From positions 8,960,873-9,024,872 of the forward strand of contig OY755173.1 of assembly GCA_963576735.1 (NCBI GenBank): a stretch of DNA of 64,000 nucleotides, read 5' to 3'. This stretch comes from Bedellia somnulentella (taxonomy: Eukaryota > Arthropoda > Insecta > Lepidoptera > Bedelliidae). The notes under the pieces are model-generated. The model was not told the origin of the DNA. It worked only from the letters and a program-made list of their open reading frames with translations, and made no database searches. The position numbers and the translations under genes were made by a program. Every line of letters starts with the position of its first letter. Within the stretch, counting starts at the first letter, position 1. This document shows, one piece after another, positions 21,441-31,633 of this stretch.

Positions 21441-24400
21441 TTAATAAAGAGTGTTTTAGTGGTTTCGTAACTCTATGTAGTTTTGTATTACAATTTACCT
21501 TTTGTTCCCAATTACAAATTAGATTTTTTTATATTTACAGTCGTAAGTCAATTCAAACTAACTGACTTTGACACGAACACATCGTGCTCAATAAAAATAT
21601 ATATTTAAAAATATTTATACAAGCCAGAATTATAATATGCCACTGATATTTATTTGTTGAAGAGTCTGCGGTTCATTCAAACATATGGTTTGCCATAATT
21701 GACCAAGCTGAGGGAAAGAAATCCACAGAAATAAATTTCAAATATTTTGACAATTTCATAAATCAGAGTTGCGCAGTTGTCGCCTTTATCCATAGTTACC
21801 GAGGAAAATCACCAAGAGAACATCAACAAAATTTGACGTATCTATAGAAACAATTATTCATGACAACGAAAAATCAAAACAATAAGAAGAAAATTTTATA
21901 AGTGCTTGTAATTTTTTATGATATGTTTTTTAGGTGTTTTTTTTAGTATGCTTTTAAATGCTTCTAAATGATTTAAGTGCCATTTCTCAAACAGGAGCTC
22001 TGGTGTCATCACAATCAGAAAAATGTCCTCATTGTTCTCAACCACGGTTTTTTAAGGGAAAACGTGGTCTTAATATCCATATTTCGAAATGTCACAATCG
22101 TCATCTCACTCCACAAATCACTACAACAAATTTACCAGCATCATCCCTCACCTTACCTAGTGCAAGTTATCATGTCGACTCAAAATTATTTTGGAAAGAA
22201 CTTTCTAAATTAAAATCATCTGTACCAATAATCAAGAGAATACCTCGTGGTGCACGTGTATCAGTTGCATCGTCACTCACTAGAACTATAAAAGCAGTGG
22301 TTGAGAACAATGATTTTGAAAGCTGGAAAAATTTGCTTTTATTTAGTTTCAAAACTCTGCATGCACCTAAAAATTCTAAATTATCACTTACACAGACAAT
22401 AAAACATAACTGCTTAGCTCCTTTAGACACAGATTTTATAACTAAATTACCACAAAACAGTTTCGATATAAACCGTAAAATTAAAAGTAAAATTTCAGAT
22501 GGCGACATTAGAGGTGCTGCACAATTAATATTTTCTAGTGACACCTTAGCTCCCGACACCCCAGAAACGCTGCTATCGCTGCAGTCGAAGCATCCTACTT
22601 CAAACAAAGGCTTGACCATTCCAGATGCGCCGGACCAATCTATCGTCGCACCCGAGGCGACAGCACAGGAAATCCTGGCGGCGATACTGTCTTTCAGGAA
22701 CGGATCTGCTGGTGGCCTCGATGGTCTTACACCGCAACATCTGAAAGATCTTTTGTGTGGGGCCGTCGGGGAACACAGAGATGCGTTACTTGCTCAGTTG
22801 ACCCGCTTAGTGAACCTCATGCTGTCGGGTCGGGTCTGTGACGATATTTTGGACATCTTATATGGCGCAAACCTTTGCGCATTAAAAAAAAAAGACGCTG
22901 GTATACGGCCAATAGCTGTCGGCAACACAATTCGCCGCTTAGTGTCAAAAATTTGTTGCAAGTATATTCTACCGGATCTTGCAACATACTTTGAACCAAA
23001 ACAGCTGGGTTTTGGCACTCGCGGTGGTTGTGAAGCTGCAGTACATTCGGCTCGCACTTACGTCGCACATGGGGCGGGCCAAGTCCTTTTGAAGGTGGAT
23101 GTTAAAAATGCATTCAACTCAGTGGATCGGGGAGCCTTGTTGACTGAAGTTAAAAAAAAAGCTCCGCATATTTACAACTATATTTGGCAATGTTATAGCA
23201 AACCTTCGAAATTATTATACAAAGAAAATTTAATTTCATCTTGTATCGGCTGTCAACAAGGAGATCCCTTAGGACCAGCAATATTCAGCCTAGCTATCCA
23301 TCCATACATTGAATCAATCGCCTCTAAATTCAATGTATGGTACCTAGACGACGGGACCATAGGTGGTGAAGCGAATACAGTATTAAACGACTTTCAAAAT
23401 TTAAAATTATCTTTTTCATCCATTGGCCTAGATTTTAATTTCAATAAATGCGAATTATATATTAAAAACTGTCTGCCCAATGAAAAAAAAAAAGAAATAA
23501 TAAATAAATTCAACGAAATAGCACCAAACATTACGGTCCTAAATAATGATTCGCTTCGTCTCCTTGGAGCCCCTCTAAACGAAAATTCTCTACCAGGTTT
23601 TATTCAAGACAAAATTTCAAATTTCAACCAATATTCGGAGCGTTTACAATCTATTAATCCCCATTTAGCCTATACAATTATAAAATTCTGTTTGTTCGTC
23701 CCCAAATTCACCTATTTTTTAAGATGTTGCGACACTTGGAGGCTTGTTTCGGCTTTAAATGATTTAGACAATATTCTACGAGATACGTTAAGCAAAATTC
23801 TAAATTGTAAATTTGATGACAAAAACTGGGATCAGGCTACCCTACCAGTTCGGTTTGGAGGTTTGGGCATACGCAAACCATCTGAAGTGGCTTTACCAGC
23901 TTTCTTGTCATCAGTACATTCTACAATTGATCTATACAAAAAAATTGTCAGTCCCTCTCTAGGTGACACAGAGATCAGTGGAATGGACGATGCCAAGACT
24001 GCTTGGATTGCGTTGCTTGGTTCAGATTCGAGTGTTCCGACAAACATGGCTTCTCAGAGGTCTTGGGATGACATACTGTGCGGGCGGATTCAATTAAACC
24101 TCTTGAACTCTGCTTCCGATCCTGCACAGTGTGCTCGTCTCATGGCCTCTATGGAGCCTGAGTCGGGATACTGGTTGAATGCATTACCTTCTGAGGCGAT
24201 TGGTACGTTACTGGACAGGTCGACTTTTTGTTTGGGAGTATGTTTGAGAGTTGGTGCCAAAATCAATGAAATTCATCGTTGTCGTTGTGGAGTACAGGTT
24301 GACCAATGGGGCCACCACGGACTTTCATGCCCCCGCAGTGCAGGTCGCCTATCACGACATGCTGCCTTAAATGATATCATCCGTCGGGCTCTTGTCAGCG

Positions 24401-24955
24401 CCCACGTGCCAGCCACCTTGGAACCTCCTGGATTAATGCGGGACGATGGCAAGAGACCTGATGGTATGACTTTGTTGCCTTGGAGAAATGGCAGGGCGCT
24501 GATATGGGATGCAACCTGTGTCGACACTCTTGCGCCTTGCCATTTATCCGGGTCGGCGGCGCGTGCAGGTACTGCTGCTGCCAACGCCGAGAGTTTCAAA
24601 CGGCGTAAATACTCAGTTTTAACAAATGACTATCATTTCATACCTTTCGCCGTTGAAACTCTCGGCCCGTGGGGCAACGAGGCGCGGCTGTTCTTTAAAG
24701 AACTGTCCGCTCGCCTTGTGGAAGTGTGTGGTGATCCCAGAGCTGGCAGCTACCTCGGCCAACGCATTAGCTTGGCCATCCAAAGAGGGAATGCTGCTAG
24801 TATATTGGGCACGTTACCCTACACTGACAACGATGAATTTCACGAAATTTTTCGTTTGTAATGTATATATTTAGTTTTAATTGAATTTTTATACCATGAT
24901 TGTAAATATTTGTACTATAATGTAAATAAATAATATTTTACTTTTGTTGAACATT
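21440..24955 (+). mobile_element. RLE-type LINE, approximate extent
   Basis: The ORF at 21958-24861 plus likely untranslated regions. The 3' side has AATAAATAATATTTTAC near 24925-24945 and no long A-tail. The 5' edge is not defined; I place it after the LINE-L remnant ending near 21436. No target-site duplication could be identified by eye. Confidence 0.5.
21958..24861 (+). CDS. LINE ORF: zinc finger, YLDD reverse transcriptase, restriction-like endonuclease (R2/HERO-like)
   Basis: An uninterrupted 967-codon ORF of a non-LTR retrotransposon of the endonuclease-at-C-terminus type. N-terminal zinc finger: C23, C26, H41, C45/H46 (CPHC...LNIHISKCH). Reverse transcriptase spans about residues 235-530: GGLDGLTPQHL, IRPIAVGNTIRR, LLKVDVKNAFNSVD (motif A), CQQGDPLGPAIFSLAIHP, and VWYLDDGTIGG, with the catalytic pair at D464-D465 in YLDD rather than YADD. 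C-terminal Cys/His knuckle CRCGVQVDQWGHHGLSC (C775 onward), then a restriction-like nuclease core with RPDG (D835) and LIWDATCVDT. There is no apurinic endonuclease domain. Single ORF, no stops, so probably recent. The R2/HERO assignment is by architecture. The flanks do not look like rDNA. Confidence 0.9.
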   Translation: MLLNDLSAISQTGALVSSQSEKCPHCSQPRFFKGKRGLNIHISKCHNRHLTPQITTTNLPASSLTLPSASYHVDSKLFWKELSKLKSSVPIIKRIPRGARVSVASSLTRTIKAVVENNDFESWKNLLLFSFKTLHAPKNSKLSLTQTIKHNCLAPLDTDFITKLPQNSFDINRKIKSKISDGDIRGAAQLIFSSDTLAPDTPETLLSLQSKHPTSNKGLTIPDAPDQSIVAPEATAQEILAAILSFRNGSAGGLDGLTPQHLKDLLCGAVGEHRDALLAQLTRLVNLMLSGRVCDDILDILYGANLCALKKKDAGIRPIAVGNTIRRLVSKICCKYILPDLATYFEPKQLGFGTRGGCEAAVHSARTYVAHGAGQVLLKVDVKNAFNSVDRGALLTEVKKKAPHIYNYIWQCYSKPSKLLYKENLISSCIGCQQGDPLGPAIFSLAIHPYIESIASKFNVWYLDDGTIGGEANTVLNDFQNLKLSFSSIGLDFNFNKCELYIKNCLPNEKKKEIINKFNEIAPNITVLNNDSLRLLGAPLNENSLPGFIQDKISNFNQYSERLQSINPHLAYTIIKFCLFVPKFTYFLRCCDTWRLVSALNDLDNILRDTLSKILNCKFDDKNWDQATLPVRFGGLGIRKPSEVALPAFLSSVHSTIDLYKKIVSPSLGDTEISGMDDAKTAWIALLGSDSSVPTNMASQRSWDDILCGRIQLNLLNSASDPAQCARLMASMEPESGYWLNALPSEAIGTLLDRSTFCLGVCLRVGAKINEIHRCRCGVQVDQWGHHGLSCPRSAGRLSRHAALNDIIRRALVSAHVPATLEPPGLMRDDGKRPDGMTLLPWRNGRALIWDATCVDTLAPCHLSGSAARAGTAAANAESFKRRKYSVLTNDYHFIPFAVETLGPWGNEARLFFKELSARLVEVCGDPRAGSYLGQRISLAIQRGNAASILGTLPYTDNDEFHEIFRL

Positions 24956-25014
24956 CAAACTCAAAAAATATGATGTACATGTAAAAAAATATAGACGTTA
25001 GTGTGTTATTTAAT

Positions 25015-25218
25015 TTAGCCTTTTAGAATTATTGCTGGGCGATGTGGCTACAGAGTTTCCAATAGAGACATTACTAATGACCCTTTACTTTATCATTTTT
25101 TCCCTACTGAACTTCCAAAAGTGGCTCCGGAATTCTTCATTCTGAAACTGTAGCTAATTTTTTGAGATTTATTGCCATGAGTACTATATATGTAAGTATA
25201 TTATATATGTAAGTATAT
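25015..25218 (+). repeat. Rep-B, 3' two-thirds
   Basis: TTGCTGGGCGATGTGGCTAC, GAACTTCCAAAAGTGGCTCC and TATTGCCATGAGTACTATAT. Confidence 0.65.
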
Positions 25219-25307
25219 TAAGTCTCCTACATCTAATTTTCTGATACGATGACTTCAAAGGGCACTGTCATAAATGATAACATTAAACTTAAAATTATAT
25301 TTAACAA

Positions 25308-25425
25308 ATAAATAAAGGAAAGAAAAATTTCGACACTGGCGGGCGAGATTTTTCATTCCTTTATTTATTCTTTATTTATTAGTAATAATCCCCACATGAG
25401 GTTTTCATGAACAAAAACATTCAAA
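25308..25425 (+). repeat. SINE-C copy with deleted core
   Basis: AAATAAAGGAAAGAAAAATT then CGACACTGGCGGGCGAGATTTTTCATTCCTTTATT: the two arms meet with only a few core bases between. The same flank, AATAATCCCCACATGAGG, follows. Confidence 0.75.
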
Positions 25426-25429
25426 TTAT

Positions 25430-25885
25430 ATTTTACCAGTCAAAATTTTAACTGTGAAATGTACCCCAAGATGTCATTATTAAATAACACTCGATTTCAA
25501 AAATAATTGGCTGAAAAAATTGCATTTTCACTGCAAGGATGTCCCAATATTGCATCGGGCAGTAGCTGTCACGTTACGTTTGCATAAATTGAGGGTAGTT
25601 CGAAATAACGAGGGTATCGTGGATGCTACTATCGACACGGCCGGCGACCTCTAATGAACCTATTACTGAGTTGAACGTGTGAAGTTCACATTGGAGTACC
25701 GTAGGTTAATGATACTTTCTTTTCGACAGATACTTAGAAAGGATTTCATTTTATATGGCTTCATTAGTAAGAAAGTTGGGTGCGCTTTTTCTTGCATAAC
25801 TTTTTAACTTCTATCATCCGACGTCCTAAAATATTTCACATACCATTTAAAATCATAATGATCAGTCTTCATAAAGATTCAAGTC
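25430..25885. other. Intergenic, nothing recognised
   Basis: Slightly GC-richer at 25600-25700 without an identifiable element. Confidence 0.4.
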
Positions 25886-25888
25886 ATA

Positions 25889-26138
25889 ACATACATACAT
25901 CCATACATATACTCACGGCTATAAATCCCTTAACGGGGTAGCCAGAGCTTTGGAATGAAAAATTCCTCAGCCACTTTTGGAAGTTGATTGGGGAAAAGAT
26001 GGTAATAATAAATAAATGTTTTTGGTGACAGGTCTCTAACCACATCGCCCAAAAATCACTATATACCCTTAGTCGCCTCTTACGATCACCCACGGGTAGA
26101 AATGGGTAGTGTTATTCTAAGCCGACACTACACAAGTC
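25889..26138 (-). repeat. Rep-B, full length
   Basis: CATACATATACTCACGGCTA to TAAGCCGACACTACACA in plus reading, with a CATA-rich tail. Confidence 0.8.
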
Positions 26139-26394
26139 ACAAATATTAAAAAACATACACACTACAAGTCATAAATATTAAAAAATATAATCAATGAAAT
26201 TCATAATATCACTAATTATACACTTTGTATTTAAAAATATTTGTTTTAATATATTTGTTTATAGTGATGAGTAATGACCGACAATATAATCATTTCAATA
26301 AATAACTATAATATTCATAAATGTTTTAGCCTAATATTTAAAAAAAATCAATTATATGTTTTTTTATCTATATTTGCTTGCTTGTTTGCATGCT

Positions 26395-26560
26395 TTCATG
26401 CTTGGTTGCATTTAATGGGGGTGCAGAGGGGTCGCGCCCCCTGCTTGGGTGGGTTGCAGGCAAAGAAAAGTTAAGTCACATTTAGTTAGGTTAGGTTAGG
26501 TTAGACTATGTATAAAACGAGCGAGCGAAGCGCAGCGGAGCGAGCACCTTAAATTCATGA
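26395..26560 (+). repeat. GC-rich patch with GCGAGCGAAGCGCAGCGGAG block
   Basis: GGGGTGCAGAGGGGTCGCGC (with short inverse CCCCTGC), the TTAGG run, then CGAGCGAAGCGCAGCGGAGC. Contrasts with the AT-rich surroundings and is likely an interspersed repeat of unknown class. Confidence 0.45.
26486..26504 (+). repeat. Short telomere-like TTAGG run
   Basis: TTAGGTTAGGTTAGGTTAG, three and a half units of the insect telomere repeat, next to a GC-rich patch. Confidence 0.8.
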
Positions 26561-26564
26561 TTCA

Positions 26565-27465
26565 TGCCTATATGCATACATAATTGCTTGTTTATCGTAG
26601 TAACAATTTTATTAATAAAAATAATATGACCATTGAATGTTATGAAAAAAAAAGATCTTGAAAAAAATTATAGTTTTAAAAAGATTCTTGGTTGTAACAG
26701 TAAATATGATCACTAACTGTTATGAATTCCGTTGGTAGTATTAAAAATTTATGAATAAATTAAATATGATATTTTAAATTATGAAGAGTTTTTATTATGA
26801 ACACAAATCGTTAGTAAGACGACAAATATGATTTAGAATTTTATGTGAGCCAATATGGACCCAAGAAAGTTATTAGCGAAGGTATACTGATGGGTGTAGT
26901 TTTGTAGGAACTAATATCGGAGCCTACGAGTGGAACTGTTTCAGACAATTAATGATAAGAATGATAGATAAATTGGATATTAATGAGATAGATGGAGTGA
27001 AAAAAGTAGATGTAAAACTATATAGCTTAGTATATTATTTCTGTAAATCGGAAGCAAGGTATCCTAAGTCACATTTTGCAAAAGTACCAGTATTAACGTT
27101 TATTGTTGAAATTGAGGCGAAATTGCCCTTAGTTAAGGAATAAAATGATTTTAAGAGATTATGAAGTTAATATTTTTTATATTCTGATTACGGATATTAA
27201 GTTGGTTGGCTTAAAATATTAAATTTTAACTGCTTTTGAATAATTAATTAATAGACTTGGGATGTTGTGCTTCAAAATATATATTTTTAGTTACAAGTTA
27301 ATATACGAATCAGCTATGATCCTAAGTCCATAATCTCATTATTTCTTACCTAAAATTTATTAATAATTAGTTAAGTACAAATATGAATTTGTAAAATATT
27401 AATTGAAAAACATATGACAACCATTTTCCTTGATGTGTCTTTAAAACCTTAAGTGCTTAACGGTT
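26565..27465. other. AT-rich intergenic with a short repeated coding-like phrase
   Basis: A 63-codon ORF at 26952-27143 contains EARYPKSHFAKV. A matching phrase EARYPKSIFTKN occurs in inverse at about 31540-31590, so this is probably an old repeat and not a gene. Confidence 0.35.
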
Positions 27466-29831
27466 TTAATAATAATAATAATAATAAATCGTTTATTTTC
27501 AGATAAAAACATCCATAGGGTTAGTAAGAGGAACAAATAAAACTTACAACTATATTTGTTAGTATTTGACTTACAGCTAAGCTTATACCTACTACTTAAT
27601 ACTATATTTACAAGGTTTATTTACAAGAAGATTGGTCCAGTGCTTCAGGAACCGGCCGTCGATCCTGTCAGCTATGACATTGAGGATGGTGTTGGGTGAC
27701 GCGCGGAGGCGTTGGAGCGTGGAGGCGCAGCGCTTGCGCACAACTGCATGGAAGCCATCCACCCCCATCTCGGCAAACATGCCTGACGCGCTGCACCACC
27801 GCGGCCTTCCCAACAGCATCCTCAACGCATCATTGTACTGAACGCGGAGAGCATTTAGCGACTTCTGAGTATAGTTGGTCCAGAGACTACAGGTGTACAG
27901 CGATGTACAGTAAGATTGAAAGAGTTGCACTTTAACTGGCACTGTACACCTTCTGAACTTTCTTGCAATCATGTTAGCTCTAGTCGCCAATGCTCTCCGT
28001 TCCCTATCTATGTCAGCGTCGTCCTTCAGATCATCCGTGACCATGTGCCCAAGGTATCTGAAGGATTTCACTGTTCTCAGGACACCTCCATCTAGGTATG
28101 CTGGTGGTACGTTTAAAGGAACTCGCTTTTCAGACTTAAAAATCATTATTTCACTTTTCTTTAGATTGTATTTCAGACCATGATCGTTAGCATACTGCTC
28201 ACATATCTTCAATAGCTGCCGTAAGCCCCCAATTGACGGGCTCAGCAGCACCATGTCGTCAGCATAACTAATATTATTTACACACACATTGTCAACATAA
28301 CAACCGACATGTGTGCTGCTGAGCTCGTCAATTAGAGCATTTATATACAAGTTAAAAAGCTTTGGGGAAGCTACCCCCCCCTGACGTACCCCGCATTCCA
28401 ATAAGTATGGATCTGAAAGAGTATCAGCCCATTTCACAAAGTTAGTCTGATTTTTATACCAATGTTTCAGCAAATTGATCACCTCAACTGGTACCTTAAT
28501 ATCATAAAGTTTTTGCCACAGCTTATCATAACAAGTTAAATCAAATGCTTTTGATAAATCTAAAAAGCAGCTATATACTGGCGTCCCTCTGTCAACATAA
28601 TACCCGACCGTATGCTTTAGGCTTAGAATCGCACTCTCCGTAGAGAGCGCTTGGCGGAAACCAAACTGCGCGTCCGAGAGATGTAGGTATTTATGAAGCT
28701 TCGCGTCTAACATAAAGTCGAGTACCCTGGCAACAGCAGTCGCCAGAGATATAGGTCTATAATTCACTCTGCTAAACACGTCACCGGTCCTATCCTTAAC
28801 AATAGGTACAACTATAGTTTTGGTCATCTCATCTGGCAAATAGGAGTGACCAATGCACAAAGTAAATAACATAGATAGTACTCTCGACAGGTGTGGGCCC
28901 GCGTGGAGCAAATGCTCGATACTCAAGCCATCATGGCCAGGTGATTTTCCTTTGTTCATCTTATTCAAGGCTCGTAAAATGTCTGCACCGGAGAATCTAG
29001 TCTCAATATTTGATCCTACTAGGCGAGTATCGAGCTCGCTCCGCGACGGTCCGAGTGGTGACCGTACAAAGAAATGGTCCTTAAACAAGTTAGCTATTTC
29101 GGCCGGTTCACTTACTCCGTCCACGCTCACTGGCAGCTGCGGTTTAGGACTTAATGCCTTTGCACATTTCCAAAATTTATAAAAGTCTTTATTTGCATGA
29201 TGAGATGCAATTATGTCTAGCTTAATTTGTTCCTGGTTTCTTTGACACCAGCTTAATTTATTTTTAAAGGCTTTTTTACTCAACCGCATCTCATCATACA
29301 AATCTCCACTGCAGGGCTTGTCAAACATAATCCACATTTGGTATTTAATTCTAGCCAACCTATGAGCCTCGCTTATATGCTTATTCCACCCTATTATACG
29401 TCTTTTTGTTACACTTGATGCTGGCTGCTGGCTCGTGGCCTGCGCTGCCGCCGATAGAGCTTTAATTAAGTCACTGTACAATTTATCTATTACTAATCTA
29501 TGTTTAACATTATCACAATATTTATCACAGCAGTCACTCAATGACTCTGGAAAGTCTATATCCTTAAGAGTCGCATTGCATAGAGTGTGATATTGCTGCA
29601 CTTGCTCAGGGGTGCGATCACCCCATTTTACCCCACTGCCTCTGTTTGAAAGTTGTTCTGTTGAGCACTTCAGTTTACCTAAATCTACAACACATTCTAA
29701 ACTAAGTGGCATATGATCCGACCAATATACACTATTATCTATACTGACATTGTCTATAGTCATCCACGCCGCCTGCGTAACAATGCAATGGTCTAACCAC
29801 CGCGTGCTACCATGCACATCACTTATGATAA
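27466..29831 (-). mobile_element. 5'-truncated LINE with (TTA)n-type 3' tail
   Basis: Minus-strand element. The 3' end has AATAAACGATTTATTATT followed by ATT triplets (the plus strand shows seven AAT/TAA units at 27466-27486). The 5' break is at about 29831, where the coding frame meets an in-frame TAG in foreign sequence. Dead-on-arrival truncation typical of LINEs. Confidence 0.85.
27592..29817 (-). CDS. LINE endonuclease remnant plus intact reverse transcriptase (CR1/L2-like)
   Basis: A 741-codon open frame without stops or frameshifts. It begins inside the last part of an apurinic-type endonuclease (STRWLDH...SDHMPLSLEC in the first 45 residues), so it is 5'-truncated and the nominal first codon is not a true start. 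Reverse transcriptase motifs follow in order: GKSPGHDGLSIEHL, NYRPISLATAVARVLD, CFLDLSKAFD, CGVRQGGVASPKLFNLYIN, and ISYADDMVLLSP with YADD at about residue 518. A C-terminal region with RYLGHMV and LLGRPRWCSASGMF follows. Encodes target-primed reverse transcription. The clade is by appearance only. The intact frame suggests recent insertion. Confidence 0.9.
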   Translation of the reverse strand: MHGSTRWLDHCIVTQAAWMTIDNVSIDNSVYWSDHMPLSLECVVDLGKLKCSTEQLSNRGSGVKWGDRTPEQVQQYHTLCNATLKDIDFPESLSDCCDKYCDNVKHRLVIDKLYSDLIKALSAAAQATSQQPASSVTKRRIIGWNKHISEAHRLARIKYQMWIMFDKPCSGDLYDEMRLSKKAFKNKLSWCQRNQEQIKLDIIASHHANKDFYKFWKCAKALSPKPQLPVSVDGVSEPAEIANLFKDHFFVRSPLGPSRSELDTRLVGSNIETRFSGADILRALNKMNKGKSPGHDGLSIEHLLHAGPHLSRVLSMLFTLCIGHSYLPDEMTKTIVVPIVKDRTGDVFSRVNYRPISLATAVARVLDFMLDAKLHKYLHLSDAQFGFRQALSTESAILSLKHTVGYYVDRGTPVYSCFLDLSKAFDLTCYDKLWQKLYDIKVPVEVINLLKHWYKNQTNFVKWADTLSDPYLLECGVRQGGVASPKLFNLYINALIDELSSTHVGCYVDNVCVNNISYADDMVLLSPSIGGLRQLLKICEQYANDHGLKYNLKKSEIMIFKSEKRVPLNVPPAYLDGGVLRTVKSFRYLGHMVTDDLKDDADIDRERRALATRANMIARKFRRCTVPVKVQLFQSYCTSLYTCSLWTNYTQKSLNALRVQYNDALRMLLGRPRWCSASGMFAEMGVDGFHAVVRKRCASTLQRLRASPNTILNVIADRIDGRFLKHWTNLLVNKPCKYSIK

Positions 29832-30116
29832 GCTATAAAAATATAAGTTTCACGGAAAATCACATTATTCATTTCTCAATTCTACATTTAAAATTAAAAT
29901 AACAACAGTTAATTAATGTCATCTTCGGATAAAATGGGTGAAGTTGAAGATTGGGTAATATTTTTATAATATATATGCCATTACGCAAGCAACGCCGCAA
30001 CAAATCCTGTGTATAAATTATCTTTGGCTGATAATTTCAAGAATCTCTGGGGTTATTATTTCCTGCCTATCATATAGACTATCGATCGCCTCAATGTACG
30101 ATCCTGACAAACCTCT

Positions 30117-30431
30117 CTAGATTCGTTTATATCCATCAATCTTCTTATACATACTCTTCATACTTCGGACGCCTGCCTTTTTGAGCACACTCGCTATTTG
30201 GTCCAAATGTATCCTCCGAGGTCGTCCTCTATTAAAATTACCCTCCACATTAGCCCTATAAATCTCTTTTACCAATTTTCTATCATCCATCTTGTCTTTG
30301 TGCCCAAAACTTAACATTCCTTTTTCTATCTTTTTTACAATATAATTTTTCACATCGCACCTTTTACGAATCACGCTATTTCCCACTCGATCGCAAAACC
30401 TAACATCACAAACTTTTCTGAGGGACCTCAT
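30117..30431 (-). pseudogene. LINE-L C-terminal coding remnant
   Basis: A 104-codon open piece of the broken LINE-L protein carrying KMDDRKLVKEIYRANVEGNF and GRPRRIHLDQ. It is not an independent gene: it continues, after an insertion, the reverse transcriptase remnants between 30645 and 31375. Confidence 0.8.
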
Positions 30432-30645
30432 TTCTAAAAATAAAATAAAATAATCATTTATTTCAAAGTAAAAAGATAAATCTTTGTTTTTTGAACGTCA
30501 AATTTCAACTTAATACTAAGTTTACTTCGGATTCGGAAGGTGTTTTGTTGAGAGAAGAACCCGTAAGAAACTCGTCAACACACATCTTTTTTTACGTCCA
30601 TTACAGTTTTGGAGTTACAAGAAAAACATCCTGCACAGAGCCCTG
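30432..30645 (-). mobile_element. Nested A/T-tailed retroposon 3' end
   Basis: Read on the minus strand: CGAGTTTCTTACGGGTTCTT, CTCTCAACAAAACACCTTCC, then TTGACGTTCAAAAA and AAATAAATGATTATTTTATT. This type of 3' end is common in lepidopteran genomes. It interrupts LINE-L coding sequence, so it is younger than that copy. Confidence 0.6.
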
Positions 30646-31633
30646 ATGACACCAAGCCACTTCTATTTATATTATCTTTACATTTACTCTTCTTCCATGC
30701 TTCTTCTGCCTCACCCAACATTCGCTGCCATACATAAACGTATGAACAATAACAGCATCGTGCACAGCCATTCGGGCCTTTTAAGACACCGATTGAATAG
30801 TCATCAGCAAATTTATTATTGCATTAACCGCATTATCCCCTTTCACTCTACTTTCAATGTCTTCATCACACTTTCCATCCCTAATAAACAAACTTCTCAG
30901 ATATACGAACTCATTCACTTCCAAAAGACGCCCATGCAATATTCATCATCTCTTGCAGCTCTTTCACCGATGATGCAAGTAGCACTTGATCGTAAGCGTA
31001 TAGGAGGGAATTAATGATAAATCGACTCATTCTCAGTCATCCATGAAGAAATTGAAAGGGCAATACACATTGAGCGCACCGGGCCGCCGCAAATTTTGTT
31101 CATCACTCTTTCAATTAAACCATTGCATAAAAATCGACAATGCTGAGTAGGCTGATTCCACGGTAGTTACCATAACAATTACCATATTGCACCAGTCTTG
31201 TACGTTGTTGTTGTTGCAGTGGTACTATGCCACTCGACCAGCTTTTTTGGAATAAGGACAAACAAGTAGGACCACACCCCCTTTACGAGCCCCCAGCATC
31301 TCGATATTTAATCTGTCATACCTTGCTGCTTTCTCAAGTTTTATAATTTTTGTTGCATTCATTATAGTAAAATCCATTTATTGAGAGGCATACTTATACA
31401 AATCAATTTAGGATTATATACCACGTTCATGATTTGGACTTACAATTAAAGTTAAAATACTTTTTTCATCTTGCTTTTTTACTGGCCTTGCGATAATAAG
31501 TCACTAAACAAATAAAAAAATGCGATTTTTGGGATATTAAAAAGTCATTTTTCGTAAAAATGGACTTAGGATACCTTGCCTCCGGTATACATATTTAAAC
31601 ATGCGCAAATATTTAATATCTAAAAAATAAAAC

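Larger units (their letters stand above)
30072..31375 (-). mobile_element. Decayed LINE-L copy (endonuclease-reverse transcriptase type)
   Basis: Minus-strand reading gives GNYRGISLLSI (RT motif region), then NSLLYAYDQVLLA in place of the YADD box, then a degenerate stretch with MYGSECWVRQKKHGR. After an insertion come RSLRKVCDVRFCDRVGNSVI, GRPRRIHLDQIASVLKKAGV and a remnant of REVCQDRT. Many stops and frameshifts. The 30432-30645 insertion interrupts it. This is the longest LINE-L copy in the window and defines the family whose 3' ends recur elsewhere. Confidence 0.8.

Noticed and set aside
21440..24955. R2-like insertion in 28S rDNA
   Set aside because: The flanks show SINE and LINE debris and AT-rich DNA, not rRNA sequence.
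26952..27143. Independent small gene
   Set aside because: Its EARYPKS phrase recurs in inverse at 31.6 kb, pointing to an old repeat.
30646..31014. 122-codon plus-strand ORF
   Set aside because: It is the antisense of a decayed LINE reverse transcriptase (the minus strand gives YAYDQVLLA and MYGSECWV).
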